A stretch of 64,000 nucleotides of DNA from Pikeienuella piscinae. Its GTDB lineage: Bacteria; Pseudomonadota; Alphaproteobacteria; Rhodobacterales; Rhodobacteraceae. Below the pieces are notes generated by a model. It saw nothing but the letters and a program-made list of their open reading frames with translations, did not search any database and was not told where the DNA came from. The position numbers and the translations under genes were made by a program. The stretch covers positions 3,724,001-3,788,000 of the forward strand of contig NZ_CP049056.1 in NCBI RefSeq assembly GCF_011044155.1, in the 5' to 3' direction. Below are positions 1-8,877 of the stretch, piece after piece (the first letter of the stretch is position 1; the number at the start of each line of letters is the position of its first letter).

Positions 1-1
1 G

Positions 2-469
2 GCGCTGCTGCCGCTGGTCGTCGCGGTTGTCTTCGCGCTTTTCATGCTGGTCACGCGACGGATCGCGAAAGAGGCGGACCCGCTGGCGCTGCAATTCGTC
101 TCCGGCCTGATGGCGAGCGGCGTGCTCGCGCTGGCCTGGGCCGTGCTGGGCGGCCTCCATCCCGATCTCGACGTGGTCTGGCCGGCCGGACGAGAGGTGG
201 CGCTGCTTGTCGCGATCGGTGTTCTCGGCACCGTCGCGCATCTCTTGATGACATGGTCGCTGCGTTTCGCGCCATCGGCGACGCTGGCGCCGATGCAGTA
301 TCTTGAAATTCCCTTCGCGACGCTGATCGGCTGGCTAGTGTTCCGCGATCTTCCTGACGGGCTCGCGGCTCTCGGCATCGCGGTTACGGTCGGAGCCGGA
401 CTCTACATCATCTATCGCGAGCAGATGACGGCGCGCGCGCTGACCCGGCCGGCCCCGCCTGCGATCTGA
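2..469 (+). CDS. EamA/DMT-family transporter, C-terminal part (cut by window edge)
   Basis: The reading frame is open from the first bases, so the N-terminus lies outside the window; 155 residues are visible. The visible part has several hydrophobic helices separated by short loops, including a stretch that starts ALLPLVVAVVFALFM, and ends with a short charged tail. This is the second half-repeat of the ten-helix drug/metabolite transporter fold. Proteins of this kind sit in the inner membrane and export small metabolites; the substrate cannot be told from sequence. It ends 3 nt before the stop of the convergent regA. A second EamA gene lies only about 730 nt further on. Confidence 0.8.
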   Translation, partial: ALLPLVVAVVFALFMLVTRRIAKEADPLALQFVSGLMASGVLALAWAVLGGLHPDLDVVWPAGREVALLVAIGVLGTVAHLLMTWSLRFAPSATLAPMQYLEIPFATLIGWLVFRDLPDGLAALGIAVTVGAGLYIIYREQMTARALTRPAPPAI

Positions 470-472
470 GGG

Positions 473-1027
473 TTATTTCGGGCTGCGCTTGGCGAGGATC
501 CGTTGAAGTGTGCGACGATGCATGTTGAGCCGGCGCGCGGTTTCCGAGACGTTGCGGTCGCAAAGCTCGAACACCCGCTGGATATGCTCCCAGCGCACCC
601 GGTCGGCGGACATCGGATTCTCCGGCGGAGGCGGCTTCACTGCTTTCTGAGCCAGCAGCGCCGCCGTGACGTCGTCGGCGTCGGCCGGCTTCGAGAGGTA
701 ATCCGTCGCGCCGACTTTCACCGCGGCGACCGCGGTGGCGATGGCGCCGTAGCCGGTCAGCACCACGATCCGCGCCGTGTCGCGCCCCGCGCGCAGCGCT
801 TCGACGACATCTAGACCGTTGCCGTCCTCAAGCCGGAGGTCGACCACGGCGAATGCGGGCGGCGCGCTTTCGACAATGCGGAGCCCTTCGGCGACGCTTT
901 CCGCCATGACCGGCTCGAAGCCGCGTTTCTCCATCGCGCGGGCGAGGCGACGGCGAAACGCTTCATCATCGTCGAGGATCAGGAGCGATCTGTCTGGCCC
1001 GATTGCGGCGGCTACATCCTCAACCAT
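473..1027 (-). CDS. regA: Global redox response regulator RegA/PrrA/ActR
   Basis: A 184-residue response regulator with an N-terminal receiver domain (about 14-125) and a C-terminal Fis-type helix-turn-helix (about 140-180), joined by a proline-rich linker (PPPPENP). The receiver has the acidic pocket LLILDDDE, the phospho-acceptor D63 in VVDLRL and the conserved lysine in YLSKPAD. The DNA-binding end, VSETARRLNMHRRTLQRIL, is the highly conserved RegA/PrrA recognition helix. RegA is phosphorylated by RegB when the quinone pool is reduced, and controls respiration, photosynthesis, and nitrogen and carbon fixation genes in related bacteria. Its usual partner senC is separated from it here by a gene on the opposite strand, so regA probably has its own promoter. 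Confidence 0.95.
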   Translation of the reverse strand: MVEDVAAAIGPDRSLLILDDDEAFRRRLARAMEKRGFEPVMAESVAEGLRIVESAPPAFAVVDLRLEDGNGLDVVEALRAGRDTARIVVLTGYGAIATAVAAVKVGATDYLSKPADADDVTAALLAQKAVKPPPPENPMSADRVRWEHIQRVFELCDRNVSETARRLNMHRRTLQRILAKRSPK

Positions 1028-1067
1028 CCGGTTTTCCCATTCAATGCGGCGGGGCTGCGTTTTTCAG

Positions 1068-1085
1068 CTTCATAACCTGATGAAG
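1068..1085. promoter_or_regulatory. Inverted repeat upstream of regA (possible operator)
   Basis: A perfect inverted repeat with arms CTTCAT and ATGAAG and a 6-nt spacer, 41-58 nt upstream of the regA start and between the divergent regA and eamA starts. Its position and symmetry fit a dimeric regulator site, but no family can be assigned. Confidence 0.3.
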
Positions 1086-1200
1086 TCGCGCGCGCAAACC
1101 GGCCGGCGGGCGGCCGGACCGTGCAATCGTGCACTTGGCGTTCGCGACGCGCGCGCCCACTCAGGTCTGTCCTGCAACCGTCTCCAAAAAGGCCGAGAAC

Positions 1201-2100
1201 ATGGGAGAAAGCCACGGCATCAGGCAGATCGCGGCGCCTTTGTTTGTGTTCCTCTGGAGCACTGGGTTCATCGGCGCGAAATACGGTCTGCCCTACGCCG
1301 AACCAATGACGTTTCTCACGCTGCGCTTCGCGCTGGCGGCGGCGGCGCTCGGCCTCTGGGGATGGATGGCGGGGGAGTTGCGCGATGGCGGACCAGTAGA
1401 TCCTGTCGGCGCCGTCATCGTCGGCGTCCTGATGCACGCGCTCTATCTCGGCGGGGTGTTCACCGCGATCTGGCTCGGCGTCGGGGCGGCGCTGACGGCG
1501 CTGATCGTCGGTTTGCAGCCGATCGCCACGGCGCTGCTCGCCCGACCGATGCTTGGCGAGGCGCTGCGACCGCGCCAATGGGCCGGCATGGCGCTCGGCC
1601 TCGGCGGGGTCGCGCTGGTGGTAGGGCGGAAGCTTGAGTTGGGCGCCATCGACGTCACGAGCGTCCTGCTCTGCTTTCTCGCGCTGATCTCGATCTCATT
1701 CGCCTCGATCCTGCAGAAGAAACGCGCGGTCACGGCGGGGCTGGTCACGGACAGCGCGATCCAGTTCGCTGCGGCCGGTCTTGTCACCGGCGCCGCCGCC
1801 ATGTTTTTCGAGGAGCGCGTGATCCACTGGACGCCCGAGTTCGCCCTCGCCCTCGGCTGGATGGTGGCCGGGCTCTCTCTCGGGGCGATTTCGCTTTACT
1901 ATCTCTTGCTGCGCAAAGGCGAAGCCGCGGCGACGGCGAGCCTTTTCTTTCTCGTGCCCGGCGTCACCGCGCTGATGGCGGTGCTGGTGTTCGACGAGGG
2001 GAGCGGTTGGGCCGAACTCCTCGGCGTTGGCGCCGCGACGCTGGGCGTTCGGCTGGTGACGCAGCCGGCTCAGGCGCCGTTGGCGACCGCGTCGAGATAG
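1201..2100 (+). CDS. EamA/DMT-family transporter
   Basis: A 299-residue inner-membrane protein with about ten hydrophobic helices in two homologous halves, the usual EamA architecture and length. The motif FLWSTGFIGAKYG near the N-terminus and the loop PMTFLTLRFALA are typical. I chose the ATG at 1201, preceded by AAAGG-like bases; an in-frame ATG 72 nt upstream would add a polar extension not expected in this family. It is transcribed against its neighbours regA and senC, and its last 31 nt overlap the 3' end of senC. Substrate unknown. Confidence 0.85.
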   Translation: MGESHGIRQIAAPLFVFLWSTGFIGAKYGLPYAEPMTFLTLRFALAAAALGLWGWMAGELRDGGPVDPVGAVIVGVLMHALYLGGVFTAIWLGVGAALTALIVGLQPIATALLARPMLGEALRPRQWAGMALGLGGVALVVGRKLELGAIDVTSVLLCFLALISISFASILQKKRAVTAGLVTDSAIQFAAAGLVTGAAAMFFEERVIHWTPEFALALGWMVAGLSLGAISLYYLLLRKGEAAATASLFFLVPGVTALMAVLVFDEGSGWAELLGVGAATLGVRLVTQPAQAPLATASR

Positions 2101-2702
2101 CAGGCGGTCTGTTCGGCGATCGTCTCCGGCGCATCGCCGTGACGGAAAATCGCGAGGTAGCGGTCGCCCTTCGTCATCAGGTAGATGAATGCGCTGTGAT
2201 CCATCAGATAGTAGTCGGGGTCCTCGGAATCCTGCTTCGCGTGATAGGCCTTGTACGCGTCGGCCGCCGCCGCCACCGCTTCCGGCGAGCCGGTGAGGCC
2301 GAGCATCTTCGGATGCACGTTGGCGGTGAAGTCCGCCAGCACTTCGGGCGTGTCGCGTTCAGGGTCAATGGTGACGAAGACCGGCTTCACGTCGTAGCCG
2401 CGCTCGGCCAGAAGGTCGGTCGCCTGCCCCATGATCGCGGCGTCGACCGGGCAGACGTCGGGGCAGAAAGTATAGCCGAAATAGATCAGCGTGGGGCCGT
2501 CGATCACCTGCTTCGATGTCACCGTCTCACCGGTTTCGGAAACCAGCGTGAAGGGGCCGCCGATCGAAGCGCCGCCGGTGGAGATCCCACCGCCGCAATC
2601 CGCGAAATCACCGCCGGAGAACATCGCATACCACGCCCCGGCGCCGAGTCCGGCTGCGACGAGAAACGCCGCTGATATCGCGTAGGTTCTGGTGCTGGGC
2701 AT
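2070..2702 (-). CDS. senC: SCO1/SenC/PrrC copper chaperone
   Basis: A 210-residue SCO-family protein with one N-terminal membrane anchor (about 8-28) and a thioredoxin-fold domain facing the periplasm. The copper-binding pair C80 and C84 sits in FCPDVCP and the third ligand H169 in MDHSAF. SCO proteins help assemble the CuA centre of cytochrome c oxidase; in Rhodobacter the homologue PrrC/SenC also takes part in redox signalling to RegB. It is divergent from regB, with a 132-nt shared promoter region, as in other Rhodobacterales. Its 3' end overlaps the convergent eamA gene by 31 nt. Confidence 0.95.
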   Translation of the reverse strand: MPSTRTYAISAAFLVAAGLGAGAWYAMFSGGDFADCGGGISTGGASIGGPFTLVSETGETVTSKQVIDGPTLIYFGYTFCPDVCPVDAAIMGQATDLLAERGYDVKPVFVTIDPERDTPEVLADFTANVHPKMLGLTGSPEAVAAAADAYKAYHAKQDSEDPDYYLMDHSAFIYLMTKGDRYLAIFRHGDAPETIAEQTACYLDAVANGA

Positions 2703-2834
2703 CGGCTGATCTCCTGTCGATTTTCACTGGGGCGAGATACGCCTCCCGCGCGCGCCGCGCCAGACCGGCGCGGCGATATGCGGCGGTGCGCGCGGCGTCT
2801 AGGCGGCGTCTCGCGTCAATGTTACCTGTTCGAA

Positions 2835-4280
2835 ATGGCGAACTGGCTTTTTCAGGAGATGACGCGCGGCGAAGCTTCGGGCCGCTGGGTGCGGCTGCAG
2901 ACGCTGACCACGCTTCGCTGGCTCGCCGTCATCGGTCAGGCGACAGCGGTGATCGCCGCCGATCAGGTCTTTGGCGTTCAGCCGCCGCGCGCGCTCTGCG
3001 CCCTCGCCATCGCCGTTTCGGTCATCTTCAACGTGATCGCGATGCAGGTCTTCCCGGCGACGATGCGGCTCAGCCAGCGGGCGGCGACTTTCTCCATGCT
3101 GTTCGATCTTGGGCAGGTCTCGATCCTGCTGATGATGACGGGCGGTCTCGCCAATCCGTTCGCCATGCTCATGCTCGCCCCGGTGACGATATCCGCGTCG
3201 GCGCTGACGCTGCGTTCGACTCTGGTCGTCAGCGCGGCCGCGCTTGGATTGATCGCGCTGATGTCGCAGTGGAGCCTGCCGCTGATCCTCGCCAGCGGCG
3301 AGCGGCTGACGGCGCCGCCGATCTACATTTTTGGCATATGGGTGGCGCTGACGATTTCGGTTCTGTTCATGACCTTCTACGCCCGCAGGGTCTCGGTCGA
3401 GACCTACCGGATGTCGAGGGCCCTGCGCGAGGCGGAGGCGGCGCTGGCTCGCGAACAGCGACTGACGGCGATCGGCGGGCTCGCGGCGGCCGCGGCGCAT
3501 GAACTGGGCACCCCGCTCGCCACCATCAAGCTGGTCTCCGCCGAGCTCGCCGGCGAACTTTCCGACCAGCCGGAGCTGCGTGAGGATGCGGAGCTGATCC
3601 GGGCGCAGGCCGACCGGTGTCGCGACATTCTCGCCGACCTGGCGCAAGGCGGCCGAGCGGACGCGCAGGTCAGGAGCGCGCCGGCCTCGGCGGTGATCCA
3701 TGAAGCTGCGGAACCCCATGCCGATCGCGGCCGCCGGATCATTCTCAGGATCGACGGGAGGCTGGCCGAGACGGTCGGCGACGCGCAACCGATCCTGAGG
3801 AGGACCCCCGAATTGGTGCACGGGCTTCGGAATCTGGTGCAGAACGCCGTGGATTTCGCGGCGACGACGATCTGGATCGACGTCAATTCATCGGGCGCCG
3901 CTCTGCGCATAACCATTGGCGATGACGGGCCGGGTTTTCCCGAAGAGCTGTTGCAGAGGCTGGGCGATCCTTACGTCACGTCGCGTGCGCGCGCCGCGAG
4001 TCGGCCGGGCCGCTCCGGCGGGGCGGGGGAGCCGCATACCGGCATGGGACTCGGGCTTTTTATCGCCAAGACGCTGCTGGAGCGCACCGGCGCGCGACTC
4101 TCGTTCGCGAATTCCGACCGCGCTCAGCGGCGCGGGAATCGCGGCGTGCAGCTGGAGCGTCAGCGACCGCCCGGCGCGGTGGTCGCGGCGGTTTGGCCCG
4201 AGGGCGCCATCATCGCCCCGAAGGTCGAGGCGCGCAGCGCGCTCGGCCGTAATGAGCGCTTCACGCTCGACAATATCTGA
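2835..4280 (+). CDS. regB: Redox sensor histidine kinase RegB/PrrB/ActS
   Basis: A membrane sensor kinase of 481 residues from the chosen ATG; an in-frame ATG 57 nt upstream would add a non-conserved arginine-rich leader. The N-terminal half has six hydrophobic helices with the quinone-binding motif GGLANPF. The dimerisation domain has the phospho-acceptor histidine in AAAAHELGTPLATIK (H222 from this start), followed by the redox-box cysteine in ADRCRDIL (C262), whose oxidation or disulfide formation inhibits the kinase in the family. The ATPase domain has an N box (NLVQNAVDFA), DDGPGF and GMGLGLFIAKTLLERTGA. RegB phosphorylates RegA under reducing conditions. Confidence 0.96.
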   Translation: MANWLFQEMTRGEASGRWVRLQTLTTLRWLAVIGQATAVIAADQVFGVQPPRALCALAIAVSVIFNVIAMQVFPATMRLSQRAATFSMLFDLGQVSILLMMTGGLANPFAMLMLAPVTISASALTLRSTLVVSAAALGLIALMSQWSLPLILASGERLTAPPIYIFGIWVALTISVLFMTFYARRVSVETYRMSRALREAEAALAREQRLTAIGGLAAAAAHELGTPLATIKLVSAELAGELSDQPELREDAELIRAQADRCRDILADLAQGGRADAQVRSAPASAVIHEAAEPHADRGRRIILRIDGRLAETVGDAQPILRRTPELVHGLRNLVQNAVDFAATTIWIDVNSSGAALRITIGDDGPGFPEELLQRLGDPYVTSRARAASRPGRSGGAGEPHTGMGLGLFIAKTLLERTGARLSFANSDRAQRRGNRGVQLERQRPPGAVVAAVWPEGAIIAPKVEARSALGRNERFTLDNI

Positions 4281-4389
4281 GCTCCGCGCGACGCGCGATT
4301 TGACAGCGAACGTATTCGCCCATAGGTTTAACTTTGGATGTTGAGCAACCGAGGGTCGCAGCTCGACATCAGTTGGGTGGGGGCGCTCA

Positions 4390-6612
4390 ATGAACGATCT
4401 GACAGGGCTGGAACTGCTTGGGCTGGTGTGTCTTGCATTTCTGGTTGGTGGAGGAACGCTTACCCTGGCGGCGATGCGCGGATCATTCCGCGCCCGGGCC
4501 CCGACAACAAGGCGCACGCCGCTCGAACTCGCGGCTCCGGTTCTGAGAATCACGAGTGAAGGTCACGTAGAGGCGACGCCGGAAGCGCGCGCGTTGCTCG
4601 GGGTCGGCGAAGAGGTCGCGCTCCGCCGTGACGCGCTGCTCGCCGGGCTGAAGGCCGGGCGCGACGCGCTTGAGACCGCTTTGACGCGCCTCGTTGCCAA
4701 AGGCGCGGCGTTCCGGGAAGTGGTCGAAACGCGCGACGGCCGGATTCTGGAGGCGTCGGGCGCGCCGCTCGGGATCGATGTTTCAGTGACGCTTCACGAT
4801 CAGACCTGTCTTTGGCGCCGGCTCGATGCGGCCGAGCGTCGCGCCGACGCGGCCGAACGCGCGCTCGCCGATCTCGCCGCCGCGCGAGAGGCGGCCGGCC
4901 TTGTCGCCTGGCGCGCCGGAGACACCGAATACGGCGCCGCCGCGCTTGACCCGCATGTCCGCGCCGCGCTCGAAGCAGCGGCGGAAACGCTGGACACGGT
5001 CGGCGCGCGCGAACGGGTGATCGTCGAGCCGCAATCGGATTCGGCGGAAGCCGTCTACGCCGTGATCGCCGCTAGGGGCGGGCTTTTCGTCGCTCTGGAC
5101 GACAGCAGCGCGCTCTCAGCGGAGCGGTCGATGAGCCGATTCGTCGACACGATCTCCGAGACCTTCGCGCATCTGAAGGTCGGGTTGATGATCTTCGACG
5201 CCGAACGAAGGCTATCGCTGTTCAACCCGGTGATCTCCACGCTTTGCGATGATGATACGGAGTGGCTGGCCCGGCGACCCAGACTCCGCGATCTGCTGGA
5301 CCGCATGCGGCGCGCGCGCGCCCTGCCGGAGCAGCCTGACTACGCCGCCTGGCGCGCCCGGCTTCTGGGGCGGGTCGGCGCCGAGATCGCGGCGCCGATC
5401 GAGGAGACCTGGCATCTGCCCGACGGCCGGACGCTGATCGCGAACTTCCGCCCGCATTTAGCCGGTGGGCTCGCCTTCGTCCTCGAGGACGTCACCGATA
5501 CGCTCGCGCTCCGGCGCATCAACGCGATCGAGCGTGCGGCGCGCGATGCGACCACCGAGATGCTGGAAGAGGGAATCGCGGTGTTCGGCCCGGACGGGCG
5601 GCTTCGCATGGCGAATGGCGCATTTCGCCGGCTCTGGGGGTTTGAGGACGGCGCGCTGCGCGCCGGAGACCATGTCGACGGCGTGATCGCGGCCTGTCGC
5701 GCGGCGTCCGGACCGCATCCGTTCTGGGAGGAGATGAAAGGCGCCGCAGCCGGTGGGCTGGAGCGCCGCGCGACCGCCGAGTCGGTGGAGCTGAAAAACG
5801 GCGGCTTTCTCTCCGCCCGCGTCTCGCCGATGCCGGATGGGGCGACGCTCGCGGTCTTTTCCGATGTGACCGCGAGTGAACGGGTCGCCGCCGCGCTGAA
5901 GGAGCGCAACGAAGCGCTCGAACAGACGGAGGAGATGCGCGGCGCGCTGGTCGACCAGATCTCGCACCAGATGCGAACTCCGCTAAACTCGATCTTCGGC
6001 TTCGGCCAGCTTCTCGAGGATGGCCGCATCGGCCCGCTCAATGCGCGGCAGGCGGACTACGTTCGCGGCATAGTCGCAAGCTCCGGCGATCTCATTGAAG
6101 CGATCGACGCGATGGCCGATCTCATTTCCGTTGGCGCCGACGCGCGACGAGAATCACGATCGTTCTTCAACCCCGCCGTCGTGGCGCGCGAGGCCGCCGC
6201 GCTGGCTGAGCGGCGAACCGGACGATCCGTGGGCGACGTCGAGATCGTCAACGACGACACGCAGGAGGAGACATCCGGCCATCGGGCGCGGTTCCGGCAG
6301 ATCGTTTTCAACATGGCGATGGACGCCCTGGAGAAGACGTCGCTAGGCGGCCGGATCAAACTTTCCGTCTGGTCCGAGGGGCGCGACGTACTGCTCGAGT
6401 GCAGCCATGAGATCGTGGAGGAACTGGTCGAGCAGGGCGTGGCGCTGACGTTGGTGCGGCGGTTTGCGAGGCTTGACGGCGGTGAGGTGAAGGTCGGACG
6501 CGGGCCGGACGGGCGGCGCGTCGTGCGCTGTCGCATCACCGCCGACGACACGATGAATAACGGCCGTGAGCATCTGACGGAGGCTCTCGCACAGCGGGCG
6601 CGAGCGGGTTAA
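4390..6612 (+). CDS. PAS-domain sensor histidine kinase with degenerate ATPase domain
   Basis: A 740-residue protein with an N-terminal membrane anchor (about 6-26), a coiled-coil region rich in Ala, Glu and Arg (about 145-180), two or three PAS-like domains (about 235-500), a HisKA dimerisation domain with H526 in DQISHQMRTPLNS, and a C-terminal region in the place of the ATPase domain. That region keeps a partial N box (FNMAMDALEKTS, with Asp where the Mg-binding Asn is expected) and a weak G2-like segment (GVALTLVRRFARLDGGEV), but I see no DxGxG box or F box. It may therefore be a pseudokinase, or a phosphatase or scaffold in a relay. It lies between regB and tsaE; partner unknown. Confidence 0.8.
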   Translation: MNDLTGLELLGLVCLAFLVGGGTLTLAAMRGSFRARAPTTRRTPLELAAPVLRITSEGHVEATPEARALLGVGEEVALRRDALLAGLKAGRDALETALTRLVAKGAAFREVVETRDGRILEASGAPLGIDVSVTLHDQTCLWRRLDAAERRADAAERALADLAAAREAAGLVAWRAGDTEYGAAALDPHVRAALEAAAETLDTVGARERVIVEPQSDSAEAVYAVIAARGGLFVALDDSSALSAERSMSRFVDTISETFAHLKVGLMIFDAERRLSLFNPVISTLCDDDTEWLARRPRLRDLLDRMRRARALPEQPDYAAWRARLLGRVGAEIAAPIEETWHLPDGRTLIANFRPHLAGGLAFVLEDVTDTLALRRINAIERAARDATTEMLEEGIAVFGPDGRLRMANGAFRRLWGFEDGALRAGDHVDGVIAACRAASGPHPFWEEMKGAAAGGLERRATAESVELKNGGFLSARVSPMPDGATLAVFSDVTASERVAAALKERNEALEQTEEMRGALVDQISHQMRTPLNSIFGFGQLLEDGRIGPLNARQADYVRGIVASSGDLIEAIDAMADLISVGADARRESRSFFNPAVVAREAAALAERRTGRSVGDVEIVNDDTQEETSGHRARFRQIVFNMAMDALEKTSLGGRIKLSVWSEGRDVLLECSHEIVEELVEQGVALTLVRRFARLDGGEVKVGRGPDGRRVVRCRITADDTMNNGREHLTEALAQRARAG

Positions 6613-6641
6613 CAAGGGCGTTCAGACCAGCCGGGACGCCA

Positions 6642-7154
6642 ATGCCTAATATAAACGCCGAATCGCCGGAACTTGAACTCGCCGGCGTGGTTGAGCTTGC
6701 AGATGACGCCGCTACCGCGCGCATCGGCGCCGCGCTCGGCGCCGCTCTGGCGCCCGGCGACGCCGCGCTGCTCCTTGGGTCGCTCGGCGCCGGCAAGACC
6801 GCGCTCGCCCGCGCTGCGATCGCCGCGCGGCTCAGGATGGCGGGGCGACCGCCCGAGGACATCCCCTCTCCGACCTTCACGCTGATTCAAGTCTATGAGG
6901 CCGACGCGCCGATCTGGCATGCGGATCTCTACCGGCTCGATGGCGAAGACGAGGTTCTGGAACTTGGCCTCGATGAGGCTTTCGCGGACGCGATCGTTTT
7001 TGTCGAATGGCCGGAGAAGCTAGGCGCGCTTGCGCCGACGCGGCGTCTGGAGCTCTCGCTCACAGCCCCGGCGAAAGGCGGACGCCGGCTGGACTGGCGC
7101 GGGAAAGGCGGCGGCTGGGGCCGGGTCGCGGCGGTGTTGGAGCGCGCGTCGTGA
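6642..7154 (+). CDS. tsaE: tRNA threonylcarbamoyladenosine biosynthesis ATPase TsaE
   Basis: A 170-residue P-loop protein with the Walker A motif GSLGAGKTAL and the family segment PSPTFTLIQVYE, followed by HADLYRLDGEDE and VEWPEKLG. With TsaB, TsaC and TsaD it makes the t6A37 modification on ANN-decoding tRNAs in the cytoplasm; TsaE hydrolyses ATP to cycle the complex. Its stop overlaps the GTG start of the next gene by 4 nt. The other tsa genes are not in this window. Confidence 0.95.
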   Translation: MPNINAESPELELAGVVELADDAATARIGAALGAALAPGDAALLLGSLGAGKTALARAAIAARLRMAGRPPEDIPSPTFTLIQVYEADAPIWHADLYRLDGEDEVLELGLDEAFADAIVFVEWPEKLGALAPTRRLELSLTAPAKGGRRLDWRGKGGGWGRVAAVLERAS

Positions 7155-8182
7155 CCGCGGAGCGCGCGGCGCTGAAGCGCGCGTTTCTGGAGCGGGAGGG
7201 GTGGCGCCGGGCGCAGCTCCGCCCCCTGTCCGGAGACGCGTCGAACCGGCGGTATGAGAGGGTGGCGAGCGCGGGTCGGCGGGCGGTCCTAATGGACGCG
7301 CCCGCGGAGCGCGGCGAGGATATCGGTCGCTTCCTCGCCTTCACCGCGTATCTTCGCGGGCTGAACCTCAGCGCGCCGGAGATTTACGCCGCGGACATTC
7401 CCGCCGGCCTGGCGCTGATCGAGGATCTTGGCGATGCGCTTTTCACGCGCGTCGCTGCCTCGCATCCGGAGATGGAGACGACGCTCTATTCAGAAGCGGT
7501 GGAGCTTCTGCCTCTCCTCTCCGCGCCGCCTGCTTCGGTATCGTATTCGCGGACCGAGGCGCGCGTCGCGGCCTATGACGGCGTCGTTCTGGAGCGTGAG
7601 GCGATGCTGGCGCTCGACTGGTGGGCGCAAGCCGCCGGCGCCGATGTCTCACCGGCGCTCAGGGCGGAGTTCGCGGGCCTGATCGCGGCCGCCTGCGCCC
7701 CGGTGGCGGCGATGCGCGGCCATCTCGTCCTCCGCGACTACCACGCCGAGAACCTGATCTGGCTGCCGGAGCGACGCGGCGCCGCGCGTGTCGGCCTGCT
7801 TGACTACCAGGACGCGCTGGCTGGCGCGTCGGCCTATGACCTCGTCTCGCTGCTGGAGGATGCGCGCCGCGACACTTCAGCGGAGCTGCGTGCGGCGATG
7901 ATCGCGCGCTATATCCGGGTGAGCGGTGCGGAGGAAACCACGTTTCGCGCCGGATACGCCGCCCTTGGCGCGCAGCGGAACCTCAAGATCGTGGGTATCT
8001 TCGCGCGCCTCTGGCTCCGCGACGGCAAGCCGCAATATCTGGGTCTGATCGACCGGGTCTGGGCGCATCTGGCGCATGATCTCTCCCATCCCGCGCTCTC
8101 GCCCCTGGCGGAGTTCGTGGCGCGGCGCATCCCCATGCCCGACACAGCTACGCTTGCGCGGGTCCGGGCGGCGCGCGCATGA
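7151..8182 (+). CDS. amgK: AmgK-like N-acetylmuramate/N-acetylglucosamine anomeric kinase
   Basis: A 343-residue aminoglycoside-phosphotransferase-fold kinase. The start is the GTG that overlaps the tsaE stop (GTGA); longer forms run antisense-like through tsaE. The catalytic loop is RDYHAENLIW (D196, N201), with the metal-binding LLDYQDA just downstream. AmgK phosphorylates MurNAc and GlcNAc at C1, and the next gene murU makes UDP-MurNAc from the product, so the two form the peptidoglycan recycling shunt that bypasses fosfomycin-sensitive MurA. The adjacent murU makes this assignment more specific than the fold alone. Confidence 0.88.
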   Translation: MTAERAALKRAFLEREGWRRAQLRPLSGDASNRRYERVASAGRRAVLMDAPAERGEDIGRFLAFTAYLRGLNLSAPEIYAADIPAGLALIEDLGDALFTRVAASHPEMETTLYSEAVELLPLLSAPPASVSYSRTEARVAAYDGVVLEREAMLALDWWAQAAGADVSPALRAEFAGLIAAACAPVAAMRGHLVLRDYHAENLIWLPERRGAARVGLLDYQDALAGASAYDLVSLLEDARRDTSAELRAAMIARYIRVSGAEETTFRAGYAALGAQRNLKIVGIFARLWLRDGKPQYLGLIDRVWAHLAHDLSHPALSPLAEFVARRIPMPDTATLARVRAARA

Positions 8183-8877
8183 CCGGGCCTGCGCGCGCGA
8201 TGGTCCTCGCCGCCGGGTTCGGCACGCGGATGGGGGCGCTGACGGCGGAGGTCCCCAAACCGCTGCTGAAAGTCGCCGGGCGGGCGCTGATCGATCATGC
8301 GCTCGACCATCTCGCCGTTTCCGGGGTCGAAAGGGCGGTGGTCAATCTCCATTACCTCGGCGGAAAGATCCGCGAGCATCTGGCCGGCCGGACTGCGCCG
8401 CAGGTCGAGTTTTCGGAGGAGACGGCGATTCTGGAGACCGGCGGCGGCGTCGCGCAGGCGCTGCCGCTTCTTGGCCCGGCGCCGTTCTACTGCGTGAACG
8501 CCGATGCGATCTGGACCGGCCCGGCGCCCCTGCCGCCGCTCGCCGGCGCGTGGGATGGCGGGCGGATGGGCGCGCTCCTGCTGCTGGTCGCGCGCAAGGA
8601 CGCGGTAAGCCACAGCGGCCCCGGCGATTTCTTCGCCGACTCTGACGGCCGGTTGTCGCGGCGCGGGGCGGCGGAGAGCGCGCCGTTCGTCTACACCGGC
8701 GCGCAGATCATCGCCCCCGGCGCCTTCGCCGACGCGCCGGAGGGCGCGTTCTCGACCAATTTCATATGGGACAGGCTGATCCGCGAAGGCCGGCTTTTCG
8801 GCGTCGTCCATAGCGGCGGATGGGTTGATGTCGGAACGCCGGAAGGGCTTCGCCTTGCTGAAGGGATGTTGAGGTGA
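8179..8877 (+). CDS. murU: MurU-like N-acetylmuramate 1-phosphate uridylyltransferase
   Basis: A 232-residue sugar-1-phosphate nucleotidyltransferase with the signature LAAGFGTRMGALT...PKPLLKVAGR at the N-terminus, NADAIW as the metal-site aspartate segment and a late GWVDVGTPEGL segment. It uses UTP and MurNAc-1-phosphate to give UDP-MurNAc and pyrophosphate. The start ATG overlaps the amgK stop (ATGA) and its stop overlaps the GTG start of addB, so translation is probably coupled through this stretch. Confidence 0.9.
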   Translation: MTGPARAMVLAAGFGTRMGALTAEVPKPLLKVAGRALIDHALDHLAVSGVERAVVNLHYLGGKIREHLAGRTAPQVEFSEETAILETGGGVAQALPLLGPAPFYCVNADAIWTGPAPLPPLAGAWDGGRMGALLLLVARKDAVSHSGPGDFFADSDGRLSRRGAAESAPFVYTGAQIIAPGAFADAPEGAFSTNFIWDRLIREGRLFGVVHSGGWVDVGTPEGLRLAEGMLR

